Below are positions 28,815 through 36,688 of a DNA stretch of 64,000 nt, piece by piece; position 1 is the first letter of the stretch, and each line of letters starts with the position of its first letter. Source of the stretch: Aurantibacter_A sp039941195. Its GTDB lineage: Bacteria > Bacteroidota > Bacteroidia > Flavobacteriales > Flavobacteriaceae. A program made the position numbers and the translations under genes. Below the pieces are notes generated by a model that was not told the DNA's origin, made no database searches, and was given only the letters and a program-made list of their open reading frames with translations. The stretch covers positions 24,115 through 88,114 of the forward strand of contig NZ_JBDVFA010000021.1 of NCBI RefSeq assembly GCF_039941195.1. Reading direction: 5' to 3'.

Positions 28815-30032
28815 TTACCAATTCCAAAGCGTACCATCCTCCAATCGATTTACTGGAAGATATGATCGTTTGTAAGGATATTTTTTAGCTGCTTCTTCGT
28901 TGAAATCAACGCCCCAACCCGGTTGGTCATCCATATAGAGTAGCCCTTCTTTTAGTTCAATTTTGTAGCTAAACACTTCATTAAGTTCAGGTGTGCCGAA
29001 ACCAACAAATTCCTGTACACCGAAATTGGATGCCCAAAGATTAAAATGCATATGGGCCATTAAGCAGACTGGTGAAAGATCTGGTGCTCCGTGTGGCGCC
29101 ATACGTACATGGTATAGTGAAGCGAAATCTGCCAATCTTTTTAAAGGTGTTAGGCCGCCACCATGGGTAACAGCAGTTCTGACATAGTCTATCCATTGGT
29201 TTTCAATCATCTCTTTGGCATCCCAAAGGGTGTTGAATTTTTCACCAGTGGCTAAAGGTGTGTCCGTATGTTCTCGAATGACTTTATATCCTTCTGCATT
29301 TTCGGTAGTTACAGCATCCTCAATAAAAAGCAATTTATACGGCTCTAATAATTTGCATAAGCGAGATGCTTCAATAGGGGTTAATCTGCTATGCACATCA
29401 TGGCAAAGTTCTATTTCATAGCCAAATTTTTCTCTTGCCTGTTTGAAAAGTTCAGGAATAAAATTCATGTATCTAGTAGTAGACCATTCTTGTTCTGGTG
29501 GTAGCGGTCGATTGCCTTGTAATTCGTAATAGTTTTTTTTGCCCTCCATAGTTCCATAGGTTCCTTTTGTATTGGGTATGGTACATTGTAAGCGAACCGC
29601 TTTGTATCCATCCTCGATCATAGAACCTAAGTTCTTTAAAACCTCTTCTATACTTTCACCATTCGCATGACCGTATACTGTGACCCCTTTTCTGCTTTTG
29701 CCACCAAGTAGCTGATAAACTGGCATATTGGCCATTTTACCTTTAATATCCCAAAGTGCCATATCAATAGCAGCAATGGCGGCAATACTCACAGCTCCAT
29801 TTTGCCAATAGGCTCCTTTGTATAAATACTGCCAAATATCCTCGATTTGATGGGCATCTTTTCCTATTAAGCACGGGGTAATGTGTTCTTCTATATACGC
29901 AACAACAGCCATTTCTCTACCATTTAGAGTAGCGTCACCTAACCCATATGTGCCTTTTTCTGTAGTAATCTTAACAGTAACAAAGTTGCGCCCCGGACAG
30001 CAAACAAAAACTTTTATATCCTTTATTTTCAT
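28815..30032 (-). CDS. manD: Mannonate-dehydratase-like enolase-superfamily enzyme (ManD/RspA)
   Basis: 405 residues, the typical ManD length. The N-terminus (CPGRNFVTVKITTEKGTYGLGDATLNGRE) and C-terminus (RSYLPVNRLEDGTLWNW) follow ManD closely. Likely Mg2+ ligands are Asp212 (HDVH), Glu238 (FIEDA) and Glu264 (ATGEKF), with His214 and His314 (APHGAPD) as acid/base residues. ManD dehydrates D-mannonate to 2-keto-3-deoxygluconate; some family members prefer D-gluconate or other acid sugars or are nearly inactive, so substrate is probable, not certain. No KDG kinase or aldolase gene lies in the cassette. Confidence 0.82.
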   Translation of the reverse strand: MKIKDIKVFVCCPGRNFVTVKITTEKGTYGLGDATLNGREMAVVAYIEEHITPCLIGKDAHQIEDIWQYLYKGAYWQNGAVSIAAIAAIDMALWDIKGKMANMPVYQLLGGKSRKGVTVYGHANGESIEEVLKNLGSMIEDGYKAVRLQCTIPNTKGTYGTMEGKKNYYELQGNRPLPPEQEWSTTRYMNFIPELFKQAREKFGYEIELCHDVHSRLTPIEASRLCKLLEPYKLLFIEDAVTTENAEGYKVIREHTDTPLATGEKFNTLWDAKEMIENQWIDYVRTAVTHGGGLTPLKRLADFASLYHVRMAPHGAPDLSPVCLMAHMHFNLWASNFGVQEFVGFGTPELNEVFSYKIELKEGLLYMDDQPGWGVDFNEEAAKKYPYKRSYLPVNRLEDGTLWNW

Positions 30033-30043
30033 CCTAACATTTA

Positions 30044-31807
30044 TTATAATTTCAATTTACCTTTTTTGTATTTTTTCTTAAAAATGAATCCTACAGTAAG
30101 CATGATTCCGCCAATAAAAACGAAGCAAAGCCTTCCGGTAAAATCGTTCGGTATGAATACCAATGAGAACAAAAATGTACCGTAAACTAGACACATATTG
30201 CCCAAAATCTTAAACTGTTGTTGATCATACCCTTTATGACCGTTTTCTTTCTCGTAATCAATAGGCGTATTAATTTTTTCGAAAAATTGTTCAACCTCTT
30301 CATGATAATTCTCTGGAGAAGTATTTCTAAACAACCGCGATCCCAAAAACCAAATACTACAAATTATGATGACCGCGAATACATTAGAAAAGAACATGAC
30401 ATCAATTAACTCACGAGCAGACCATGGCGTATCTACACCTATAAATTCTAATAATGCTTCAGGACCTATGTGTGTTTGAATTACATATGATATCAACATT
30501 CCTAATAAAACGGTTGACCATCCGGCCCATCGCGGGGTGTCTTGAAAAATAATACCCCAAGTCAACGGAATCATAAAAGGAAGCGAAATCATTGCGCCCA
30601 GTCGCATGTTGATATCGAACAGATTTATTCCTTCTAGCTCGCTAAAGAAAATTGCGGAAAGAATTACCAAACACCCTAACACTACCGTGGTAATCATTGA
30701 CACTCGAAATAGCTCTTTATCGCTGGCTGATTTTCTAAGGATGGGTTTATAGAAATTGCGTACAAAGATACCGGCGTTACGGTTTAGGGTACTATCCATA
30801 GACGACATGGTAGCTGCAAAAATGGCACAAATCATTACTCCAATCATTCCAACCGGAAGCAGTTCAATTCCCATTGCCAAATAAATACCATCTACGGCTT
30901 TTTCACCAAGGGGTTTAAGGGAGTCAACGGCTGATATATCAGGAAACATAATAGACGCAGCCATTGGGGGAATAAACCATATAATGGTTACTGTAAAAAA
31001 CAAGAGAGATGCCATTAACGAAGCTTTTCGAGCCTGTTCAGAATCTTTTACTGCCAAAAACCGATAGCCGTCATTGGTGTTATTAACCGAAAAAAACTGC
31101 TTGCAAAACGATGCTATAAACCAAAGCCAAACAATTTTGCTATCGGCCAATTCTGACCAATTGTATTGTGAGGTTGGTAGCTGCTCAATGAAGTTGCCTA
31201 CTCCCCCTAGTTCTCGCAACGACAAAAACGCCAATATAATAGCAACGGGCACCATTATCATCAACTGCATAAAATCACTAGCTACAACCGCCCATGAACC
31301 ACCCAACAGGGATATCACCAATACGGTAACACCAACTGCGAGAACTGTCATTTCCATGCTGACCCCAAAAACGGTAGAAATAATAATGCCTAAACTGTAC
31401 AACCAAACACCACCGTGGATTACCCCGAAAGGCACGACCATCCATGTGAAAAATTGTTCGTTGGCTTTACCAAAACGTTCGCGAACCACTTCTATGGCGG
31501 TTACCACACGAGTTTGTCTAAAACGCTTTGAAAAATATAGAAAGCTTATAAAGAACCCAACTCCGTTCGCCATGTAGACAATAAAAATGAACGTACCGGT
31601 TTCATAAGCTTTACCTGCTGCACCGGTGTAGGTTACCGCGCTAATAAAAGACATGAAGGTAGTCGCCCCAACTAGCCACCAAAGCATACTACCCCCTCCA
31701 CGAAAATAGTCACTGGTATTCTTATTCATTCTTTTGAATACCACACCAACGGTAATCATCAAGATAAAGTAGGCCACAATGACCATGTTGTCGTAAAATG
31801 AAATCAT
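30044..31807 (-). CDS. Sodium:solute symporter (SSS family), second copy
   Basis: 587 residues with about 13-14 membrane spans. Starts MISFYDNMVIVAYFILMITVG and shows DYFRGGGSMLWWLVG and SSMDSTLNRNAGIF, as in the first copy, but the two proteins differ throughout, so they are older paralogues. 11 bases separate it from the ManD-like gene, giving a symporter-dehydratase pair. Probably imports the sugar acid used by the dehydratase. Confidence 0.92.
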   Translation of the reverse strand: MISFYDNMVIVAYFILMITVGVVFKRMNKNTSDYFRGGGSMLWWLVGATTFMSFISAVTYTGAAGKAYETGTFIFIVYMANGVGFFISFLYFSKRFRQTRVVTAIEVVRERFGKANEQFFTWMVVPFGVIHGGVWLYSLGIIISTVFGVSMEMTVLAVGVTVLVISLLGGSWAVVASDFMQLMIMVPVAIILAFLSLRELGGVGNFIEQLPTSQYNWSELADSKIVWLWFIASFCKQFFSVNNTNDGYRFLAVKDSEQARKASLMASLLFFTVTIIWFIPPMAASIMFPDISAVDSLKPLGEKAVDGIYLAMGIELLPVGMIGVMICAIFAATMSSMDSTLNRNAGIFVRNFYKPILRKSASDKELFRVSMITTVVLGCLVILSAIFFSELEGINLFDINMRLGAMISLPFMIPLTWGIIFQDTPRWAGWSTVLLGMLISYVIQTHIGPEALLEFIGVDTPWSARELIDVMFFSNVFAVIIICSIWFLGSRLFRNTSPENYHEEVEQFFEKINTPIDYEKENGHKGYDQQQFKILGNMCLVYGTFLFSLVFIPNDFTGRLCFVFIGGIMLTVGFIFKKKYKKGKLKL

Positions 31808-31872
31808 AAATATTGTTTCAGTTGAATGGATAACTACTATGAAATGCTCTAGTTTGAGGAGTACATGGTCCT

Positions 31873-32577
31873 TTATCTAAAGTCCTTGCAAAAATTAACT
31901 AGCATTTCGAAATGAAATTCCATAGCCTTCAGTGCTGCTTCAGCATTTTTATCTTTTATCGCTTGAAAAATGGCTTCATGTTTTGCAACTTCAAATGCAA
32001 AACCTTCTTCATCATTTACACGCGTCTTCTCAAAAGTTGAAATGATTTTAGGGGTAATTTTTAACATGAAAGCATTAATAGAGCTGTTTTTACTTGCCTT
32101 ACTTATTGCCAAATGAAATAATAAATCTTCCTGCAAAGCATCATTCCCACTGAGAATTTTAGTTTTATATCTACTTAAAGCAGCTTCAATATTTTTTAAA
32201 TCATCGTTTGTTCTTCTAACAGCAGCTAAGCTGACTGATTTAGCCTCTAACATCAATCTTGTCTCCACCAAAGAAAGAAAATCTTGCTTTTCCAATGCGA
32301 TAATATCTTCTATGATACCATTCATAGCAATTCGCCCAATACCCGCCAAAAAAGTCCCCGATTGTGGGACTGATTTTACCAATTCATAGGACTCTAGTTT
32401 TTGAATTGCCTCTCCAATATTTCTTCGACTTACATTAAACTTTTCTGATAATACTCGTTCCGATGGTAGTTTGTCATCAGGTTCCAAGTTTTTTAAATTA
32501 ATGAAATCCTTAATTTTTGAAATAATCATATTCTGGACCTCAATATTATCTTTAATTCTTATGTGTTTAGATTTCAT
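31873..32577 (-). CDS. FadR-type GntR-family regulator
   Basis: 234 residues. N-terminal winged helix (about 10-80, LPSERVLSEKFNVSRRNIGEAIQKLESYELV) and a C-terminal all-helical FCD domain (about 95-225) with the metal/ligand residues typical of sugar-acid sensors such as UxuR and ExuR. Lies upstream of and in line with the symporter-dehydratase genes and most likely represses them until its sugar-acid ligand is present. A direct repeat with FadR-like half-sites is found about 130 bases upstream of its start. Confidence 0.88.
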   Translation of the reverse strand: MKSKHIRIKDNIEVQNMIISKIKDFINLKNLEPDDKLPSERVLSEKFNVSRRNIGEAIQKLESYELVKSVPQSGTFLAGIGRIAMNGIIEDIIALEKQDFLSLVETRLMLEAKSVSLAAVRRTNDDLKNIEAALSRYKTKILSGNDALQEDLLFHLAISKASKNSSINAFMLKITPKIISTFEKTRVNDEEGFAFEVAKHEAIFQAIKDKNAEAALKAMEFHFEMLVNFCKDFR

Positions 32578-33244
32578 TTAATATTAATTAATAGATTAGG
32601 CAAGAAAAAAAAGCGTGTTATGCTTCGCTTCAATTTTCTCTCTAAAAACATGACTTGTTTTAAACTCGAAATATTAAGCTCCACTCCAAATAATAAATAG
32701 TATTCAACTGGTGCGCCAAATTGGAAAACCAAACTGGTGCGCCAAATATACAAATATTTTGATGAAAAAAAATGACCCGATTTTTAATAAAATAGATATT
32801 GGTTAAGCGTTCAATTCCAAGTAATATTAACTTCTAATTACTTATTCTAGACACTGCTAATTTTTTCCATTCCCCCAAATATTAAGGGTAGCCCCTCTTT
32901 AATAATTCTATACTCCTGCTCCTACGGTAGCTTCTCTTAACCAAACTCAGTATAACTTTAGTTTCTAAATTAGACTGGGTATTGAGTTGAAAGAATTGTT
33001 ATTACACAATTTAACTTTCAATTTGGACAAGTCGAAAAAAGAATTATAACGTTGTATTTAAGAAAAAGGCAATAGAATTAAGATTTGCATTGGGCAGAGC
33101 GTAATTCAACTTTACAACGGGTTAGTTATCGCTACTTCTGAAACGAAAAGTTGGCGACAAGAGTCGATTAAAAAATGAAAAATCTTCTAATTGATAGATT
33201 ACCCTCTATTACTACGATAACCAAACAATTTAAATGTTGTAGAA
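32578..33244. other. Intergenic region between the FadR gene and tRNA-Leu
   Basis: About 670 bases, A/T-rich, with no gene. It holds the direct repeat at 32706-32747. Between 32750 and 33240 I see nothing I can support; a short minus-strand frame near 32920 looks coding-like but is too short to use. Confidence 0.55.
32706..32747. promoter_or_regulatory. Direct repeat, probable FadR-type operator pair
   Basis: The 16-mer AACTGGTGCGCCAAAT occurs at 32706-32721 and again at 32732-32747, 26 bp start to start. Each holds the near-palindrome TGGTGCGCCA, close to the TGGT-n-CCA core of FadR-subfamily operators. Between the copies is TTGGAAAACCAA, itself a perfect inverted repeat. It lies upstream of the only FadR-type gene in the region. 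Confidence 0.5.
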
Positions 33245-33276
33245 AACAAAAAACCCTGACAGAAAAGTCAGGGTTT
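33245..33276 (-). terminator. Terminator downstream of tRNA-Leu
   Basis: AAACCCTGAC at 33251-33260 pairs perfectly with GTCAGGGTTT at 33267-33276 around a 6-base loop. On the minus strand it is followed by a T-rich run, just past the tRNA 3' end. Confidence 0.85.
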
Positions 33277-33282
33277 CTTTTG

Positions 33283-33364
33283 TACAGGCGGAGAGACTCG
33301 AACTCTCACACCGCAAGGCACTAGATCCTAAGTCTAGCGTGTCTACCAATTCCACCACGCCTGC
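33283..33364 (-). tRNA. tRNA-Leu (anticodon UAG)
   Basis: 82 nt on the minus strand. Acceptor stem GCAGGCG pairs with CGCCTGT (last pair G-U), anticodon stem CTAGA/TCTAG encloses loop CTTAGGA with anticodon TAG, a long variable arm (GTGCCTTGCGGTGT region) marks a class II tRNA, and the T arm GAGAGTTCGAGTCTC is intact. No encoded CCA. Its 3' half is duplicated at 25101-25152. Confidence 0.95.
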
Positions 33365-33471
33365 ATACTTCAAAATGTATCCTCTTTGCAACAATTCTGC
33401 AAAAGGAGTGCAAATATATAGTAAAAATCTTATTCACTAAATAATCAGGCAGCAAAAAAACATCTTTTTTG

Positions 33472-33479
33472 TAACTTTG
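33472..33479 (+). promoter_or_regulatory. -7 box of the M20 peptidase gene
   Basis: TAACTTTG fits TAnnTTTG and lies 22 bases before the ATG at 33502. Confidence 0.6.
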
Positions 33480-33501
33480 AATCCAATTTAAATTATACTA
33501 A

Positions 33502-34893
33502 ATGCAAGACATATCGGCATATATCAGTGAAAACAAGGATCGTTTTATAACTGAACTTATTGAACTCTTAAAAATTCCTTCTATTAGTGCAGACCCAGCC
33601 TACTCAAAAGATGTAGTAAAAACCGCTGAAGAAGTAAAAAACAGTCTTGTTGCTGCCGGTTGTGACACTGTTGAAATTTGTGAAACAGCTGGATATCCTA
33701 TTGTTTATGCTGAAAAACTAATTGATCCAAATTTACCAACGATTCTCGTTTACGGACATTATGATGTACAACCGCCAGATCCAATAGAATTATGGGACTC
33801 ACCCCCTTTTGAGCCTGTTATTAAAAAAACAGCAATACACCCAAACGGGGCTATTTTCGCCCGTGGAGCTTGTGATGACAAAGGGCAGATGTATATGCAT
33901 GTTAAGGCTTTTGAATATATGATTAAGTCTAATAATTTGCCTTGTAATGTTAAATTTATGATTGAAGGTGAAGAAGAGGTTGGTAGTGACAACCTCGGAC
34001 TTTTCGTTGCAGCGAATCGTGAGAAACTAGCCAATGATATTATTTTAATTTCAGATACTAGTATGATTGCAAATGACGTGCCTAGTATCAGTACTGGTCT
34101 TCGTGGTTTAAGCTATGTTGAAGTTGAAGTTACTGGCCCTAATAAAGATTTACACAGTGGTGTTTATGGTGGCGCCGTAGCGAATCCAATAAACATTCTT
34201 GCAAAGATGATTGCTTCTTTACAAGATGACCAAAATAGAATTACCATTCCTGGATTTTACGACAAAGTTCAAGACTTGTCAGATGTTGAACGAACAAAAA
34301 TGGCCGAAGCTCCTTTTACATTAGATGCCTATAAAAAAGATTTGGATATCGATGCAGTTTATGGTGAGGAAGGATATACAACTAACGAGCGAAATTCAAT
34401 TAGACCTACCCTTGACGTCAATGGTATTTGGGGTGGCTATATTGGCGAAGGTGCTAAAACTGTTTTACCAAGTAAAGCTTTTGCTAAAATTTCGATGCGA
34501 TTGGTACCTAACCAAGATTGGGAAGAAATTACCGAACTTTTCACCAAACATTTTCTTTCTATTGCGCCAAAAGGAGTGCGTGTGAAAGTTACTCCGCATC
34601 ATGGCGGACAAGGTTATGTTACACCTATTGACAGTGTAGGTTACGCTGCAGCTGAAAAGGCGTATGAAAAAACATTTAATAAAAAACCACTTCCGCAAAG
34701 AGGCGGGGGCAGTATTCCTATTGTAGCGCTATTTGAAGAAGAATTAAAAAGCAAAACAATATTAATGGGCTTTGGTTTGGATAGTGATGTAATTCACTCA
34801 CCAAATGAACATTTCGGAATTTGGAATTACTTGAAAGGAATTGAGACTATACCTTATTTCTATATGTATTTCACAGAAATGTCTAAGAGCTAA
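33502..34893 (+). CDS. M20-family dipeptidase
   Basis: 463 residues, normal for M20 dipeptidases of the CNDP/PepV-like group. Metal-site motifs are intact: GHYDVQPPD (His and Asp ligands around residues 91-93), ARGACDDKG (bridging Asp), EGEEEVGS (general base Glu and ligand Glu), and a late HSPNEHF with the final His. The dimerisation domain insertion begins around residue 205. Cytoplasmic, probably hydrolyses dipeptides or related amides. Own promoter, monocistronic. Confidence 0.92.
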   Translation: MQDISAYISENKDRFITELIELLKIPSISADPAYSKDVVKTAEEVKNSLVAAGCDTVEICETAGYPIVYAEKLIDPNLPTILVYGHYDVQPPDPIELWDSPPFEPVIKKTAIHPNGAIFARGACDDKGQMYMHVKAFEYMIKSNNLPCNVKFMIEGEEEVGSDNLGLFVAANREKLANDIILISDTSMIANDVPSISTGLRGLSYVEVEVTGPNKDLHSGVYGGAVANPINILAKMIASLQDDQNRITIPGFYDKVQDLSDVERTKMAEAPFTLDAYKKDLDIDAVYGEEGYTTNERNSIRPTLDVNGIWGGYIGEGAKTVLPSKAFAKISMRLVPNQDWEEITELFTKHFLSIAPKGVRVKVTPHHGGQGYVTPIDSVGYAAAEKAYEKTFNKKPLPQRGGGSIPIVALFEEELKSKTILMGFGLDSDVIHSPNEHFGIWNYLKGIETIPYFYMYFTEMSKS

Positions 34894-34902
34894 GTACTAG
34901 AA

Positions 34903-34944
34903 TTAGGAGTTTTATTTAAGGGATTACATAATTAAAACTCCTAA
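34903..34944. terminator. Hairpin between convergent genes
   Basis: TAGGAGTTTTA at 34904-34914 pairs with TAAAACTCCTA at 34933-34943 around an 18-base loop, between the ends of the M20 and PhnA-like genes. It may end both transcripts; the loop is long, so the call is moderate. Confidence 0.45.
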
Positions 34945-34949
34945 CTATC

Positions 34950-35528
34950 TTATATTTTCTTAACGTACTTCGTAATAATTACAATTTGAGTAGGCCCAAC
35001 TTTACCTTCTATAAATTCGGCATTTTCGCGATCTAAAGAAATTCTACGAACTGCAGTACCTTGCTTTGCAACCATACTGCTTCCTTTTACCTTAAGATCT
35101 TTGATTAAAACTACACTATCGCCATTTTCTAAAATAACACCATTAACATCGCGATGAATAATCTTTTCACTTTCATCAACACCTTCTCCAGTTTCTTTTG
35201 CCCATACTAGTGTATCATCTTCAAGGTAAAGCATATCCAACAAATCTTTGGGCCAACCTTCTGCTTTCAATCGAGAAAGCATGCGCCAAGCAATTACTTT
35301 AACCGCCTCGTGTTCACTCCACATGCTATCATTTAAACACCGCCAATGGTTTGCATCTGTGGTATCAGGATCTTCTATTTGACCAATGCAAGTAGAACAG
35401 CCTAAAAGACTACCATCTAAACCGCCTGTTGATTTCGGTTGCACTTCATAAACTTCTAAATTATCAGTAGCCGCACAAAGCTCACAAACATTGCCGCTTC
35501 TTTTTTGTAAATCTTCTAACAAACTCAT
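34950..35528 (-). CDS. PhnA-type zinc-ribbon protein
   Basis: 192 residues. The N-terminal zinc ribbon uses Cys15, Cys18, Cys44 and Cys47 (CELC and CSTC pairs). The C-terminal PhnA domain shows DVNGVILENGDSVVLIKDLKVKG split over residues 125-150 with the usual SH3-like fold. PhnA-like proteins were named from the phosphonate locus but most, including this one, have no phosphonate genes nearby and their role is unsettled. Longer than E. coli PhnA (about 110 residues) because of a middle helical segment. Confidence 0.85.
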   Translation of the reverse strand: MSLLEDLQKRSGNVCELCAATDNLEVYEVQPKSTGGLDGSLLGCSTCIGQIEDPDTTDANHWRCLNDSMWSEHEAVKVIAWRMLSRLKAEGWPKDLLDMLYLEDDTLVWAKETGEGVDESEKIIHRDVNGVILENGDSVVLIKDLKVKGSSMVAKQGTAVRRISLDRENAEFIEGKVGPTQIVIITKYVKKI

Positions 35529-35637
35529 TGATTACTATTTTGAGGGTATAAACTTATGGCTTTCTTAGTAATCATATCTATTGATATGTAGCAAATTTTA
35601 TTGGATCGCACTATTATCCGGATTATTTCGTTCTTAA

Positions 35638-36204
35638 ATGACTGTAAATAACCTACTTCCCATGTCAATTTCAGAACAAAAAACATCATTATTTTTTAAG
35701 CTAAGTATTTCCATAACCGTATTCGGAGCACTTCTAAAATATTTATCATGGCCTTTGATAATATTAGGAGGCGTAGGAATGGTTATTTTTCATGGTATTC
35801 AATTTTTTCAAAAACAAAAAAGACTACCCTTGGATTATGCTAGATACATACTAGTAGTTGTGTTTTTATGTAATTATTTATTTAGCATTTTTCAGTTACC
35901 ATACGCCAATATACTTAGTTTAATAACCAAGGTTTCCCTTATTGTTTTTCTCCTTCTTTATATCAAAAAAATAGTATCGGCCAGCCAAGAAAACACAGAT
36001 AGAAATCAATTATTATCCAATTATAGCACGGAAGACCTATCCTACTTATTGGCCGACTTAGCGACGGTCTATATTGTACTAGCCTCCTTATTTAAAATTT
36101 TACAGTGGGAATTTGGCATAATAAATACCAATTTTCTTTTGATAATCGGACTTATATCTGCCTTTATTTCTATTCTGACCAGTTCTAAAATTTCCAGAAA
36201 ATAG
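35638..36204 (+). CDS. Hypothetical multi-span membrane protein
   Basis: 188 residues with five or six hydrophobic segments (about 20-45, 48-60, 75-95, 100-118, 142-160, 165-182). Start could also be the ATG at 35659. No recognised domain. It lies upstream of the BlaI/M56 pair with 117 bases between, but the operator palindromes there suggest a separate promoter for that pair. Confidence 0.6.
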   Translation: MTVNNLLPMSISEQKTSLFFKLSISITVFGALLKYLSWPLIILGGVGMVIFHGIQFFQKQKRLPLDYARYILVVVFLCNYLFSIFQLPYANILSLITKVSLIVFLLLYIKKIVSASQENTDRNQLLSNYSTEDLSYLLADLATVYIVLASLFKILQWEFGIINTNFLLIIGLISAFISILTSSKISRK

Positions 36205-36260
36205 GAAATTTACTATTCCAATTTACCTTCGCTTAGGTAAAACTACAGAATTTTTAACTC

Positions 36261-36298
36261 TACATTTGTAGAATTAAAATTTTTATTCTATGTTTGTA
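36261..36298. promoter_or_regulatory. BlaI-type operators upstream of the BlaI/M56 pair
   Basis: TACATTTGTA at 36261-36270 is a perfect match to the BlaI/MecI core TACAnnTGTA and extends to CTACATTTGTAG. TATGTTTGTA at 36289-36298 is a second, one-mismatch copy 28 bp further. Both lie within 65 bases of the BlaI-type start, indicating autorepression. Confidence 0.7.
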
Positions 36299-36321
36299 GA
36301 ACACATTCTAACAACGTAGAA

Positions 36322-36687
36322 ATGCAACTATCAAAATCGGAAGAAGAATTAATGAATATTTTATGGAAGCAGCAAAAGGCTTTTATGAAAGATTTGCTAG
36401 AAGCCTATCCAGTCCCAAAGCCAGCAACAACTACAATCGCGACACTATTAAAACGCATGACCGATAAAGGTTTTATAGCCTACAAAAGTTTTGGACGATC
36501 AAGAGAATATTTTCCATTGGTTAAAAAGAAAGCCTATTTTTCAAAGCACGTAAACGGACTTATTAAAAATTTCTTTGATGATTGCCCTAGCCAATTCGCT
36601 TCATTTTTTACACAAGAAACTAATCTTTCTAAAAAAGAATTAGAAGATTTAAAGCAGTTGATTGATAACGAAATAAAAAGCAAATAG
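36322..36687 (+). CDS. BlaI/MecI-family repressor
   Basis: 121 residues, the usual length. N-terminal winged helix (KSEEELMNILWKQQKAFMKDLLEA, then KPATTTIATLLKRMTDKGFI recognition helix and the KSFGRSREYFPLV wing) and a C-terminal dimerisation helix region. Binds TACAnnTGTA operators seen just upstream. Stop is one base before the M56 gene, so the two form the classical BlaI-BlaR1 sensor pair; antibiotics need not be the signal in Bacteroidota. Confidence 0.92.
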   Translation: MQLSKSEEELMNILWKQQKAFMKDLLEAYPVPKPATTTIATLLKRMTDKGFIAYKSFGRSREYFPLVKKKAYFSKHVNGLIKNFFDDCPSQFASFFTQETNLSKKELEDLKQLIDNEIKSK

Positions 36688-36688
36688 C

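Larger units (their letters stand above)
25101..33333. mobile_element. Candidate tRNA-Leu-integrated genomic island (integrase not found)
   Basis: Bounded by the direct repeat formed by the partial and the intact tRNA-Leu. The enclosed 8.2 kb holds a sugar-acid catabolic cassette with a FadR-type regulator and two SSS symporters, plus a symporter fragment and other coding debris. No integrase, relaxase or phage gene is visible, so the element is either a decayed island or one moved by an integrase elsewhere. The boundary evidence is direct; the mobile origin is inference. Confidence 0.6.

Noticed and set aside
31074..31577. 167-codon plus-strand frame opposite the SSS symporter
   Set aside because: It lies wholly antisense to a well-supported transporter gene and its composition mirrors the complement of hydrophobic codons.
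32900..32950. Minus-strand short frame reading VWLREATVGAGV as a gene end
   Set aside because: Only about 12 codons before a stop upstream; cannot be distinguished from chance.
33251..33276. Hairpin as part of the island att site
   Set aside because: It is an ordinary intrinsic terminator for the tRNA; the hairpin is not duplicated at the 25101 copy.
36300..36321. Third BlaI operator near CTAACAACGTAG
   Set aside because: Too many mismatches to TACAnnTGTA to claim.
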